Virus record (IMG/VR): IMGVR_UViG_3300032134_000008
Location: 1-39,096 of that record
Length of the DNA stretch: 39,096 nt
Strand: one strand, 5' to 3'
Source of the DNA: a virus
Shown here: positions 1 to 5,825 of the stretch, in pieces
Layout of the letters: each line of letters starts with the position of its first letter
Position numbering within the stretch: position 1 is the first letter of the stretch
Translations under genes and position numbers: made by a program
Notes under the pieces: generated by a model
The model's database searches: none
What the model was told of the DNA's origin: nothing
What the model saw: only the letters and a program-made list of their open reading frames with translations

Positions 1-828
1 GCGGATCGATACCCCCTCAGGCTGGCAGACCTTCTAGTAATGTCTCTGAATCCCCGTGAGGGGCCGGAGAAGCCCATCTGGGCCGCTTCTGCGGAGAATA
101 TGGTTGAGGACTTGCCGAATGTCGGACTGCCCGGAGATCGCTTCTACGGGCCTGTGACGCTAGGTGAGGGAGCATGGGCTCCATACACTGGCTCAGTGAT
201 GGCGATTGACCCCTCAGGCCGTGGAGCGGACGAGACAGCGTACGCAGTCGTGAAGATGCTGAATGGCTTCCTGTTCGTCACAGAGGCAGGAGGACTACCC
301 GGAGGATACTCAGAGGACACGCTGAAGAGGCTGGCAATGGTCGCAAAGGAGCAGGAAGTCAACCTGATCCTCGTCGAGAGCAACTTCGGGGACGGGATGT
401 TCTCCCAGTTACTGAAGCCGATACTCGGGAAGATATACAGATGTACGATGGAAGAGGTCAAGCATAGCGTCCAGAAAGAACGCAGAATCTGCGATACTTT
501 GGAACCTCCGATGAACAGCCATAGGCTCGTCATAGACCGTAGAGTCATTGAGAATGACTACGACAGCACCAGACACCTGCCGCCTGAGAAAGCCCTCAGA
601 TACCAGTTGGTGTACCAGATGAGCCGCATCACCCGCGACAGAGGCTCTCTGGCTCATGACGACCGTCTGGATGTCCTCAGCATGGCTGTAGGGTACTGGG
701 CAGAGCAGATGGCTCAAGACGTAGACAAGCAAATACAGACGAGGAAAGACGAGAAACAACGTCTGGAATTGGAAAGATTCATGAACCACTCAACAGGCCA
801 TAAACCCCAGCCACTAAAGTGGATGTAG
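1..828 (+). CDS. terL: Terminase large subunit, C-terminal part (left fragment)
   Basis: This is the nuclease half of the packaging motor that cuts concatemeric DNA and, with its ATPase half, pumps it into the procapsid. The frame is open from base 1, so the gene is cut by the contig edge; the ATG at 40 is internal. It matches T7 gp19 in order: a RYPLRLADLLV-like stretch, EDLPNVGLPGD, the RNase H-fold acidic motif VIDPSGRGADETAYAV, VESNFGDGMF, RICDTLEPPMNSHRLV and ALAHDDRLD-like LAHDDRLDVLSMA near the end. The N-terminal 23 codons lie at 39026-39096 at the other edge; the ATPase middle, roughly 250-300 codons by comparison with T7 gp19, is absent from the window. Family assignment is very sure. 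Confidence 0.96.
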   Translation, partial: ADRYPLRLADLLVMSLNPREGPEKPIWAASAENMVEDLPNVGLPGDRFYGPVTLGEGAWAPYTGSVMAIDPSGRGADETAYAVVKMLNGFLFVTEAGGLPGGYSEDTLKRLAMVAKEQEVNLILVESNFGDGMFSQLLKPILGKIYRCTMEEVKHSVQKERRICDTLEPPMNSHRLVIDRRVIENDYDSTRHLPPEKALRYQLVYQMSRITRDRGSLAHDDRLDVLSMAVGYWAEQMAQDVDKQIQTRKDEKQRLELERFMNHSTGHKPQPLKWM

Positions 829-854
829 ACACTTCAGTCTAATAGGGTGACTTA

Positions 855-944
855 ATGGATACAGAACGTATCTGGGCCGACGGGACTCAGGTGAAAGTCA
901 CCAAGTCTGGCTCCCCTTGTTCTCCACAAATCTGTGGGGGGTAA
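855..944 (+). CDS. Possible 29-residue peptide
   Basis: A short frame starts at ATG 855, eight bases after an AGGG that could act as a weak ribosome site, and ends at TAA 942-944. The peptide begins MDTERIWADGTQVKV and ends in a Cys-containing tail, with no recognisable domain. Its 3' end overlaps the hairpin at 913-948. It could equally be untranslated spacer between terL and the next cassette. Confidence 0.3.
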   Translation: MDTERIWADGTQVKVTKSGSPCSPQICGG

Positions 945-948
945 GGGG
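913..948 (+). other. Stem-loop downstream of terL
   Basis: CCCCTT (913-918) can pair with AAGGGG (943-948), and inside it CTCCACA (922-928) pairs with TGTGGGG (933-939, one G-T pair) around an AATC loop, with a 3x3 internal bulge between the stems. No U-run follows, so it is not a standard terminator. It may be an RNA processing or pause structure near the right end of the genome. Confidence 0.5.
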
Positions 949-1039
949 GGCCTCAAGGATCTTGGTGAAGGATGAGGGTCTTAAAGACTCTTATAGATGA
1001 TACTACTAACTACTTACCTAGCAAACGGAGGTGATATAG

Positions 1040-1198
1040 ATGGCAGAGTTTGTAATGTGTCCAGATTGCATTAAGCAGTACGGAAAGCATGTGATGGAGA
1101 AATACACTCCCTTTACCTCAGAAGTTGAAGAATGCTGTGGTGAGCCAGAAGATTGCGACGAATATGCTGCGGGTAACTGCAAGGTCGTGGAGGACTAG
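1040..1198 (+). CDS. Small Cys-rich protein, possibly zinc-binding
   Basis: A 52-residue protein starting at ATG 1040 behind a near-perfect Shine-Dalgarno site, GGAGGTGAT (1028-1036). It has a CPDC pair (residues 7-10), a CC pair near residue 33 and two later cysteines in an acidic C-terminal half, a layout that suggests metal binding, although no named family is recognised. The stop is two bases before the HNH gene, so the two are probably translated from one message. Such small zinc-type proteins are frequent next to phage terminase genes; a function cannot be read from the sequence. Confidence 0.75.
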   Translation: MAEFVMCPDCIKQYGKHVMEKYTPFTSEVEECCGEPEDCDEYAAGNCKVVED

Positions 1199-1200
1199 AG

Positions 1201-1425
1201 ATGGCTGCTAGGGATTACAAGAAGGAATATAGAACCTTCCACGGTAAGCCGGGGCCAAGGAAAAGACGGGCAGCCGCCAATAGGGCTAGGCGTAAAGTCG
1301 GCCTGAAGAACGGTGACCCGAGAGAAGTAGACCATAGGAGACCAATGACTAAAGGTGGCTCTAACGCTAGAGCGAACCTGAGGATTGTCTCAAGAAAAAC
1401 TAACAGAAAGAAAGGGAGAAAGTAA
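1201..1425 (+). CDS. HNH endonuclease-like protein
   Basis: A 74-residue very basic protein. The N-terminal half (KKEYRTFHGKP followed by Arg/Ala-rich sequence) is typical of small phage HNH proteins, and the C-terminal half carries the HNH pattern: EVDHRRPMTKGG (Asp-His about residue 43), then NARANLRIVS and KTNRKKG supplying the later Asn positions. The Cys pairs seen in larger HNH proteins are absent. HNH proteins next to terL assist terminase cutting in several phages, and the location here fits that role; homing activity is the alternative. The stop TAA shares its last A with the next ATG (TAATG). Confidence 0.8.
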   Translation: MAARDYKKEYRTFHGKPGPRKRRAAANRARRKVGLKNGDPREVDHRRPMTKGGSNARANLRIVSRKTNRKKGRK

Positions 1426-1583
1426 TGCCATCATTTCAAAAGCAGACAGGTGTAAATTATAGAGGAGACCCTACTTACGAAACAGTACGCTACAAGAAGA
1501 AGAGCAGTAGTAGTACGAAAAAGCGACGAAAGCCTCGTCGAAAGGCGAGGACAGACTTAGAGATCCTTGCTAAGCGTAAATAA
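1425..1583 (+). CDS. Small basic protein, unknown function
   Basis: A 52-residue protein translationally coupled to the HNH gene (TAATG overlap) and to the next gene (another TAATG at 1581-1585). The centre is extremely basic, with KKK, a run of four serines and KKRRKPRRKAR, so binding to nucleic acid is a fair guess. No family is recognised. The coupling at both ends and the preserved frame support it as a real gene. Confidence 0.72.
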   Translation: MPSFQKQTGVNYRGDPTYETVRYKKKSSSSTKKRRKPRRKARTDLEILAKRK

Positions 1584-1831
1584 TGCTGTCTCCACCAGTA
1601 CTCATAGAGTGGGTGGATATCTCCAGTTTCGACGGTAGTTGGATGGAGATGTCTGACGCTAGGCAGTACAAACCCCTCACAGTTAAGACCTGTGGGTGGG
1701 TGGTGGCTGAGACTTCAGAATACATAACCCTAGTGTCCTCAGTGTCTGATGACGAGGAGACAACTGGGAGTGTCAATTCGATTCCTAAGGGCTGCGTGGT
1801 GTCTATTACAGCCCTTGGATGTGTGCCTTGA
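1583..1831 (+). CDS. Conserved small phage protein, unknown function
   Basis: An 82-residue protein. The layout VEWVDISSFDGSW ... Cys-GWVV-ET-EYITLVSSVSDDEE ... IPKG-VVSI looks like a widespread small phage protein family whose members carry a SVGWVV-type strand, an ITL-type strand and a C-terminal IPK motif. The family has no known function; it reads like a small beta-barrel. It overlaps the previous gene by one base and the next by 13 bases, so the cassette 1040-2418 behaves as one coupled operon. Confidence 0.75.
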   Translation: MLSPPVLIEWVDISSFDGSWMEMSDARQYKPLTVKTCGWVVAETSEYITLVSSVSDDEETTGSVNSIPKGCVVSITALGCVP

Positions 1832-2418
1832 GAGTCCTAGTTGCGTGTGAGTTTAGTGGGACAGTTAGGGATTCCTTCACAGCCGCAGGACACGATGCGT
1901 GGTCTTGTGACCTACTCCCTACACGTTCTCCGGGGCAGCACTACCAGTGCCCTGTGGAAGACATACTCCCTGAGCATCCTGATGAAAACGAGTGGGACTT
2001 GATGCTCGCGTTCCCTCCATGTACCCACCTTGCTATCGCAGGTGCTAGGTGGTTCAAGGATAAGCAGGAAGAGCAGGCTGTCGCCCTCTCATTCGTGAGG
2101 AGGCTGCTAGATGCTCCGATTCCGCTGATCGCACTTGAGAACCCTGTTTCGATCATATCTACTCGAATCAGGAAGCCTGACCAGATCATTCAGCCTTGGC
2201 AGTTTGGGCATCCTGAGGCAAAGAGAACATGCTTGTGGCTGAAGAACCTGCCCGAACTAGAGCCAACCAACATCCTTCCCCTTCCAGAGAATGGGCGATG
2301 GGCGAACCAGACACCAAGCGGACAGAACAAGTTATTACCGTCGAAAGATAGGTGGATGAAGCGGAGTGTGACCTATTCAGGTATTGCGGATGCTATGGCC
2401 GCCCAGTGGAATGTTTGA
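1819..2418 (+). CDS. Cytosine methyltransferase-like protein
   Basis: A 199-residue protein. Residues 5-20 (RVLVACEFSGTVRDSF) resemble the SAM-binding first motif of C5-cytosine methyltransferases, residues 28-34 are WSCDLLP, and residues 60-71 (DLMLAFPPCTHL) sit where such enzymes have the catalytic Pro-Cys motif. The rest (ARWFK, ENPVSIISTRI, HPEAKRTCLWLKNLP) follows a common phage family. It is short for a full methyltransferase and no clear target-recognition region is seen, so it may be a minimal enzyme or a base-modifying relative. DNA methylation to evade restriction is the usual inference. It ends the right-hand cassette. Confidence 0.72.
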   Translation: MCALRVLVACEFSGTVRDSFTAAGHDAWSCDLLPTRSPGQHYQCPVEDILPEHPDENEWDLMLAFPPCTHLAIAGARWFKDKQEEQAVALSFVRRLLDAPIPLIALENPVSIISTRIRKPDQIIQPWQFGHPEAKRTCLWLKNLPELEPTNILPLPENGRWANQTPSGQNKLLPSKDRWMKRSVTYSGIADAMAAQWNV

Positions 2419-2602
2419 TACAAAAATCTGAGCGGGTATGACAAGGCCCTCGGCCCGCGAGTTTCCCCCGTGGGGGGGTCTGGGCCAGATTCCTGGCATG
2501 GGATGCATGATCCCCCGTTTCAAGGGTGTAGGGGCCTGTAGGCGGGGCAAGTGTCCCGGCATGTGTCCGGGGGTAGGGGGGGGTCTGGATTCTTCCCTGA
2601 TT

Positions 2603-2617
2603 TCGGAGACTCTCCGA
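2603..2617. repeat. 15-bp palindrome, copy 1 (centre C)
   Basis: Perfect TCGGAGA-C-TCTCCGA. The symmetry extends to 10 bases on each side of the centre (2600-2620), one of the two longest arms in the family. Intergenic. Confidence 0.95.
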
Positions 2618-2776
2618 AATGGAAACCGTGCCTTCGTTCGTCGGGGTGTTTATTTATTATTTGGTTTGGATATGCTCCTTGCAATATGCCGATATTTATG
2701 GGAGACTGAAGCCTCGACACTCCCCGAATGAACGGGATGGCAAAGACTCTTTGGAAACCGAATACCATCAGACACT

Positions 2777-2794
2777 CGCCCCGACGTAGGGGCG
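2777..2794 (+). other. Hairpin before the first early gene
   Basis: CGCCCC (2777-2782) pairs with GGGGCG (2789-2794) around a six-base loop, followed by GGATTTATTC. It lies 31 bases before ATG 2826. It could be a weak terminator or a leader structure; the following T-run is poor. Confidence 0.45.
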
Positions 2795-2825
2795 GGATTT
2801 ATTCAACGCCATAGGAGAACACACA

Positions 2826-3569
2826 ATGGCAAAGGCAACAAAGAGCATGCGTTCAACACTGGACGCTGCAAAGAACGTGGACAGCGATGCACACCGTGAC
2901 GCTGACCTGAACGCTCTGACCACGATGGTCAGTGCATGCACCAAGGCGGTTAAAGTCTTCCTTGCAGCACAAGGTGCTGCTTCAAAGGCTGATGCGGCCG
3001 TCGAGAATGCGGGCTTCCTTGCATCCTGTGAAATGGGCCCGCTGTACAATGCCGAGACTTGGCAACGTGCAGCAGACCCGGACAGTGCAACAGGGAAGGC
3101 ATTCGGCAAGTCTGGGTGGACACGATTCGTCCAAGCATTCTTCCCGAACGTGTCACCGGCTACGATTCTGATCTGGAGAAAACTCCATGATGTGAATCAG
3201 ATTCTGGGTGACAATCCTCTGAAGATTCCCAGCGTGTCCGCCATACTCTGGCAGGGTGCAAAGGGAGACGACAAAGCGGCCGATGTGGCCCTCCTTGTCG
3301 AGATCATGCGAGAGCATGGAGAGGATTCCATCGAGAACGCGAAGCATGCCAAGGCTCAGAAGGCTGCCAAGCAGACTCGCAAGCAGTACGAGAAAGCCAC
3401 AAAGAAGGCCAAGGATGCCAAGGCAGCACAAGACGCTGTGATGGCAACACCCTCAGGTCAATGCGAGTACCACATCGGTGCATTCATGAAGGCCTTGTCA
3501 AAGATTGAGGATGCGGATACACGAGCGAAGATTCTCGCCTCAGCACAGGCAACCCTGAAGAACGCCTGA
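2826..3569 (+). CDS. Early protein of unknown function, Ala/Lys-rich
   Basis: A 247-residue protein, first gene of the early region, starting at ATG 2826 behind AGGAGA (2813-2818). It has three visible parts: an Ala-rich helical N-terminus, a more ordered middle (residues about 75-135, with SGWTRFVQAFFPNVSPATIL and LKIPSVSAILWQG), and a long Lys/Ala-rich probable coiled coil (about 165-205) before a short C-terminal region. No family is recognised. As the first early gene with its own terminator at 3592-3626 it is likely to be made strongly soon after entry; host takeover is the usual role of such genes but is not shown here. Confidence 0.85.
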   Translation: MAKATKSMRSTLDAAKNVDSDAHRDADLNALTTMVSACTKAVKVFLAAQGAASKADAAVENAGFLASCEMGPLYNAETWQRAADPDSATGKAFGKSGWTRFVQAFFPNVSPATILIWRKLHDVNQILGDNPLKIPSVSAILWQGAKGDDKAADVALLVEIMREHGEDSIENAKHAKAQKAAKQTRKQYEKATKKAKDAKAAQDAVMATPSGQCEYHIGAFMKALSKIEDADTRAKILASAQATLKNA

Positions 3570-3591
3570 AGGAAAGCATAAGGAAACAAGG

Positions 3592-3626
3592 AACCCCCGG
3601 ACCCCACAGGGAACGGGGGTTTCTTT
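3592..3626 (+). terminator. Rho-independent terminator after the first early gene
   Basis: AACCCCCG (3592-3599) and CGGGGGTT (3614-3621) form a perfect 8-bp stem with a 14-base loop, followed by TTTCTTTA. It lies 22 bases after the stop codon at 3569 and isolates the first early gene. Confidence 0.88.
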
Positions 3627-3681
3627 ATGCGCGGGAATATTGATTTACCTGGGTTCGGCCTATTTTTTTTTGGCTTGAGAA

Positions 3682-3696
3682 TCGGAGAGTCTCCGA
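3682..3696. repeat. 15-bp palindrome, copy 2 (centre G)
   Basis: Perfect TCGGAGA-G-TCTCCGA in the spacer after the terminator at 3592-3626, flanked by AA on each side. Confidence 0.95.
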
Positions 3697-3846
3697 AACG
3701 TGAATCGCGTCGGTATCGGTCGTGATAGCATTATCGTCAGGGTCGCCGGTAGACTTGTCGCTGGCACGCGGTGTGATAGCGATACTCGGGGTCGCTGTCG
3801 CAGTTATCTGGGGAAAGACTTTATTTATTTTAATCATATATGGTCA

Positions 3847-3874
3847 TTGACAAATATGGGGTATCTGGTACAAT
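3847..3874 (+). promoter_or_regulatory. Sigma70-type promoter
   Basis: A perfect -35 box TTGACA (3847-3852), a 16-base spacer and TACAAT (3869-3874). Transcription would start near 3881, upstream of palindrome copy 3 and of the membrane protein gene at 3950. The strong terminator upstream makes a fresh host-type promoter here sensible. Confidence 0.75.
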
Positions 3875-3911
3875 ACTCCTGTGGGTAAAGGTATGCCTAC
3901 ATTCACGAGTT

Positions 3912-3926
3912 TCGGAGAGTCTCCGA
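3912..3926. repeat. 15-bp palindrome, copy 3 (centre G)
   Basis: Perfect copy in the leader of the gene at 3950. After the right arm come a few bases and CAGCCACAGGAGAA, which supplies the ribosome site. Confidence 0.95.
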
Positions 3927-3949
3927 TCTCACAGCCACAGGAGAACGTC

Positions 3950-4195
3950 ATGAAATCTGTACAGATGTTTGTCGTGTATGCCTTGAAGGAAGGCATATTC
4001 TCGATCGCATTCCGGGTGATCTTATTGATCACATATCCTGCGATCCTGTCCATCGCTGTGTTCTACCATCTTCAAGTAAGGTCATTGTGGCCTGAAGAGT
4101 GGTGGGAGTTGGCATGGTGTGGGGTTGCTGCGATCATCCTCGGAATCCTTAGTATCGTAGGCGAGCGAGTCATTCGCTGGCCTGTCATTAGTTAG
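3950..4195 (+). CDS. Small membrane protein with two transmembrane segments
   Basis: An 81-residue protein. The start is ATG 3950 because AGGAGA (3938-3943) lies seven bases upstream; an in-frame ATG at 3893 lacks such a site and would translate through palindrome copy 3. Two hydrophobic segments are clear, about residues 18-41 (FRVILLITYPAILSIAVFY) and 55-73 (WCGVAAIILGILSIVG), joined by an acidic, Trp-rich loop. No family is recognised. Early membrane proteins in phages often act in superinfection exclusion or membrane modification; a holin role is less likely given its early place. Confidence 0.8.
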   Translation: MKSVQMFVVYALKEGIFSIAFRVILLITYPAILSIAVFYHLQVRSLWPEEWWELAWCGVAAIILGILSIVGERVIRWPVIS

Positions 4196-4207
4196 TTAGG
4201 TCTGGAT

Positions 4208-4222
4208 TCGGAGAGTCTCCGA
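4208..4222. repeat. 15-bp palindrome, copy 4 (centre G)
   Basis: Perfect copy between the genes at 3950 and 4280, with symmetry extended by one base on each side (4207-4223). Confidence 0.95.
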
Positions 4223-4237
4223 AATAGGTAGTAGTCG

Positions 4238-4252
4238 ATGGGGACTCTCCGA
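4238..4252. repeat. Degenerate palindrome copy
   Basis: The right arm TCTCCGA (4246-4252) and centre C are intact, but the left arm (4238-4244) matches at only four of seven positions. The right arm sits before CAGCCACAGGAGAA exactly as in copy 3, which suggests decay of a once-complete copy or a functional half-site. Confidence 0.65.
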
Positions 4253-4279
4253 ATCTAGCAGCCACAGGAGAATATTACA

Positions 4280-4651
4280 ATGGAACCTCTCGTACGCACA
4301 CTTGAATACGTCTCAGCACAGACGACGCAGCATCGTGCCAGCATCATGGCGAGGCCTCAGGACACGGGGCATCGTGCTGGTCGGGGCATTGCTCTGGCTA
4401 CTCTTCAACTCGTCTCTGATCGTCTGCTGGAAGAGATCCAGCGGGAGATCGGGAAGGTAGACCGGCTTCACTACACGGACCCCAGAAGACTCCATCGGGA
4501 GCAGCGTATGGAGGAGTGGAATCCTCGCATCGTCAACGCCGAGACCGCGATCAACCTACGTGGCACTGATGAGGAGACCGATGCGGCAGTCGAAGCCGTC
4601 ATGAAGCAGCACGGTCTGAATCAGGTCAAACTGTACGGTGACCCTCAATGA
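4280..4651 (+). CDS. Early protein of unknown function
   Basis: A 123-residue protein starting at ATG 4280, with AGGAGA (4266-4271) upstream. It is Arg/Glu-rich and appears mostly helical, with a basic middle (residues about 66-80, HYTDPRRLHREQRMEEW) and an acidic Thr/Glu stretch near residue 96. No motif or family is recognised. Its leader shares CAGCCACAGGAGAA with the gene at 3950, and a hairpin cluster follows at 4663-4751. Confidence 0.75.
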   Translation: MEPLVRTLEYVSAQTTQHRASIMARPQDTGHRAGRGIALATLQLVSDRLLEEIQREIGKVDRLHYTDPRRLHREQRMEEWNPRIVNAETAINLRGTDEETDAAVEAVMKQHGLNQVKLYGDPQ

Positions 4652-4662
4652 ATCACTGAGCC

Positions 4663-4751
4663 TCGGGGTTTTGTACCAAGCCCCGACACCTTGTCCTGCT
4701 GCTCCTTCAGCAGGCATACTCGGTCTCGGTCCCCGATAAGGGGACGAGGCC
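4663..4751 (+). other. Cluster of three hairpins between early genes
   Basis: Three consecutive inverted repeats: TCGGGG/CCCCGA (4663-4668 with 4681-4686); CTGCTG/CAGCAG (4696-4701 with 4708-4713); and a long one, GGTCTCG plus TCCCC (4722-4734, one bulged G) with GGGGA plus CGAGGCC (4740-4751). Only ATTTCAGT follows the last, so termination would be weak. They may slow transcription or protect or process the message. Confidence 0.6.
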
Positions 4752-4773
4752 ATTTCAGTAAGTAAATCAGTAT

Positions 4774-4788
4774 TCGGAGACTCTCCGA
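4774..4788. repeat. 15-bp palindrome, copy 5 (centre C)
   Basis: Perfect copy, symmetric for one more base on each side (4773-4789), directly before the AGGAGA ribosome site of the gene at 4809. Confidence 0.95.
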
Positions 4789-4808
4789 AACAGCATAGGA
4801 GAAACGTC

Positions 4809-5093
4809 ATGGCAGATTTAGAAAGATTTGACAGAATGAAAGACCTCGAACAGTACTTGCAACTTGTCGATGAGGTCATCGCGTCTGCGTTGAAGTTGAC
4901 GGGGAAGATTGAAGAGTTTAGGGAAGACGCGATCGATGTTGATCCTGATGTCTGGGCAGCAGCCAAGCGTCTTTATGATGACCTCAACTCGGTTGAAGAT
5001 CATGTGAATCCTAAGCCTGACACCGAGCAGCCTCTCTTGAAGTTTGGACCGGGCGGTGACTATGTCACTGAGGTTCACGGGGAGGATGTCTGA
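4809..5093 (+). CDS. Small acidic early protein, unknown function
   Basis: A 94-residue, strongly acidic, mostly helical protein starting at ATG 4809, with AGGAGA (4797-4802) upstream. The segment LEQYLQLVDEVIASALKLTGKIEEF reads as an amphipathic helix pair and the C-terminus is Pro/Gly-rich. No family is recognised. Small acidic early phage proteins are sometimes host-enzyme inhibitors or DNA mimics, but nothing specific shows that here. The stop TGA overlaps the next ATG (TGATG). Confidence 0.75.
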   Translation: MADLERFDRMKDLEQYLQLVDEVIASALKLTGKIEEFREDAIDVDPDVWAAAKRLYDDLNSVEDHVNPKPDTEQPLLKFGPGGDYVTEVHGEDV

Positions 5094-5296
5094 TGCCTAG
5101 CATCCCATCATACTGTCGCTGCGGTAGCGGGAAACCCTCCCGATGGCTCACAGATTCGCAAAACATCCCATTGCGTGGTGTCTGCGATGACTGCGAGGAA
5201 GCAGCAAAGGCGAAGTACGAGCCGTGGGTATTCTCCGGCTACGATCAAGCCTTCCTTGATGAGTATTCAGGTGAGCGTATCGAACCTTTGGACTGA
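5093..5296 (+). CDS. Small zinc-finger-type protein
   Basis: A 67-residue protein coupled to the gene before it. Cysteines are arranged as CRC (residues 8-10) and CDDC (31-34), enough for one zinc site of the ribbon type; the second half is acidic and aromatic (PWVFSGYDQAFLDEY). No named family is recognised. Its stop lies at the left flank of palindrome copy 6. Confidence 0.72.
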   Translation: MPSIPSYCRCGSGKPSRWLTDSQNIPLRGVCDDCEEAAKAKYEPWVFSGYDQAFLDEYSGERIEPLD

Positions 5297-5297
5297 T

Positions 5298-5312
5298 TCG
5301 GAGACTCTCCGA
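5298..5312. repeat. 15-bp palindrome, copy 6 (centre C)
   Basis: Perfect copy just after the stop codon of the preceding gene (TGA 5294-5296), followed within a few bases by structured leader element 1. Confidence 0.95.
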
Positions 5313-5318
5313 TTTATA

Positions 5319-5344
5319 GTGGGCCGCGCATACTTACCACGCGG
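5319..5344 (+). promoter_or_regulatory. Structured leader element, copy 1
   Basis: Begins GTGGGCCGCGCATAC. CCGCG (5324-5328) pairs with CGCGG (5340-5344) around an 11-base loop starting CATACTTACC. The copy at 8025 is identical over 24 bases apart from one C-to-T change that is compensated across the stem. It ends 14 bases before ATG 5359. Confidence 0.65.
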
Positions 5345-5358
5345 GTAAGGACATCACC

Positions 5359-5541
5359 ATGTTAGAGTTACAAGAAGTTCTAGAAGCAGCGGAATGTGAC
5401 GATGGTAGAGGATTCTGTACTGCATGCGGTGAGGAGCATTACAGTTGCGAACCTGACGCTCGTCAGTATGAGTGCCATTACTGCGGCCTGAAGTCGGTCT
5501 ACGGTGCTGCGGAGATTCTACTGATGGGACTATGGCTTTGA
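5359..5541 (+). CDS. Small zinc-ribbon-type protein
   Basis: A 60-residue acidic protein starting at ATG 5359, about 10 bases after GGTAAGGA. The pairs CTAC (residues 20-23) and CHYC (39-42), about 16 residues apart, make a classic zinc ribbon; two extra cysteines are at about 13 and 30. The N-terminus is an acidic helix (ELQEVLEAAE) and the C-terminus is hydrophobic. No named family is recognised. Structured leader copy 1 lies immediately upstream, so expression is likely controlled at RNA level. Confidence 0.72.
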   Translation: MLELQEVLEAAECDDGRGFCTACGEEHYSCEPDARQYECHYCGLKSVYGAAEILLMGLWL

Positions 5542-5548
5542 CATAGCC

Positions 5549-5581
5549 GCCCATCCTCCTCTCTCCTGTGCGTGGATGGGC
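5549..5581 (+). other. Hairpin between early genes
   Basis: GCCCATCC (5549-5556) pairs perfectly with GGATGGGC (5574-5581) around a pyrimidine-rich 17-base loop, eight bases after the stop of the zinc-ribbon gene. It is the first of two hairpins in tandem and no U-run follows. Confidence 0.65.
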
Positions 5582-5586
5582 AGGCA

Positions 5587-5622
5587 GCGACTTCTGGCCT
5601 CCTTCGGGAGGCTGGGAGTCGC
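5587..5622 (+). other. Long UUCG-capped hairpin just before a ribosome site
   Basis: A continuous 16-bp stem (5587-5602 with 5607-5622, including four G-T pairs) capped by TTCG (5603-5606). It ends one base before AAGGAGAA, the ribosome site of ATG 5637. UUCG loops make RNA hairpins very stable, so this should fold in the transcript; it may block upstream exonucleases, be an RNase III site, or position ribosomes. Confidence 0.75.
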
Positions 5623-5636
5623 AAGGAGAAAACCAA

Positions 5637-5825
5637 ATGTATGGAACACCAGTAGCGGACAAAATCAGAACGCTGCTTCTTGAAGATCGAGTTGATCTCG
5701 CTCGGGGAGTTTTGAAGAAATCCCGAGAAGAAGACCTATTCACTGTCGATGGCTGCGTGAACATATACGACATGGTGGCTTGTATTGAATGCTTCCAACT
5801 CCATGAAATGGGAGGCCTCACATGA
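5637..5825 (+). CDS. Small early protein, unknown function
   Basis: A 62-residue protein. The start is ATG 5637 because AAGGAG (5623-5628) lies eight bases upstream, directly after the long hairpin. The sequence is helical (VADKIRTLLLEDRVDLARGVLKK) with a C-terminal part YDMVACIECFQLHEMG containing a CIEC pair. It resembles the 69-residue protein at 6573 in build (charged helix, LLTTDE/LFTVDG-like turn, second helix), so the two may be distant copies. The last codon overlaps the start of the next gene (ATGA). Confidence 0.72.
   Translation: MYGTPVADKIRTLLLEDRVDLARGVLKKSREEDLFTVDGCVNIYDMVACIECFQLHEMGGLT

Larger units (their letters stand above)
2419..2825. other. Non-coding spacer, G-rich, possible genome-end region
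   Basis: About 407 bases without a convincing gene. It holds short inverted repeats (GGGAT/ATCCC at 2500-2514), long G-runs between 2567 and 2586, the first and longest copy of the 15-bp palindrome (2600-2620), a hairpin at 2777-2794 and an AT-rich stretch around 2650-2700. It lies between the terminase-side cassette and the first early gene, where T7-type genomes have their physical ends, so terminal repeat, packaging sites and early promoters are expected hereabouts. No clear sigma70 promoter was identified in it. Confidence 0.55.
3627..3949 (+). other. Spacer with promoter and two palindrome copies
   Basis: About 320 bases without a supported gene. It contains a run of nine T (3663 onward), palindrome copies 2 and 3, and a sigma70-type promoter at 3847-3874. 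A GTG frame at 3722-3850 would encode a 42-residue hydrophobic peptide but has no ribosome site and overlaps the -35 box, so it is not annotated. Confidence 0.6.

Noticed and set aside
2438-2731. 97-codon open frame in the G-rich spacer
   Set aside because: Composition follows the G-runs, no ribosome site, no protein-like pattern, and it runs through palindrome copy 1.
3722-3850. GTG-initiated frame for a 42-residue hydrophobic peptide
   Set aside because: It looks like a membrane helix, but no ribosome site is present and its end overlaps the -35 box of the promoter at 3847; not annotated as a gene.
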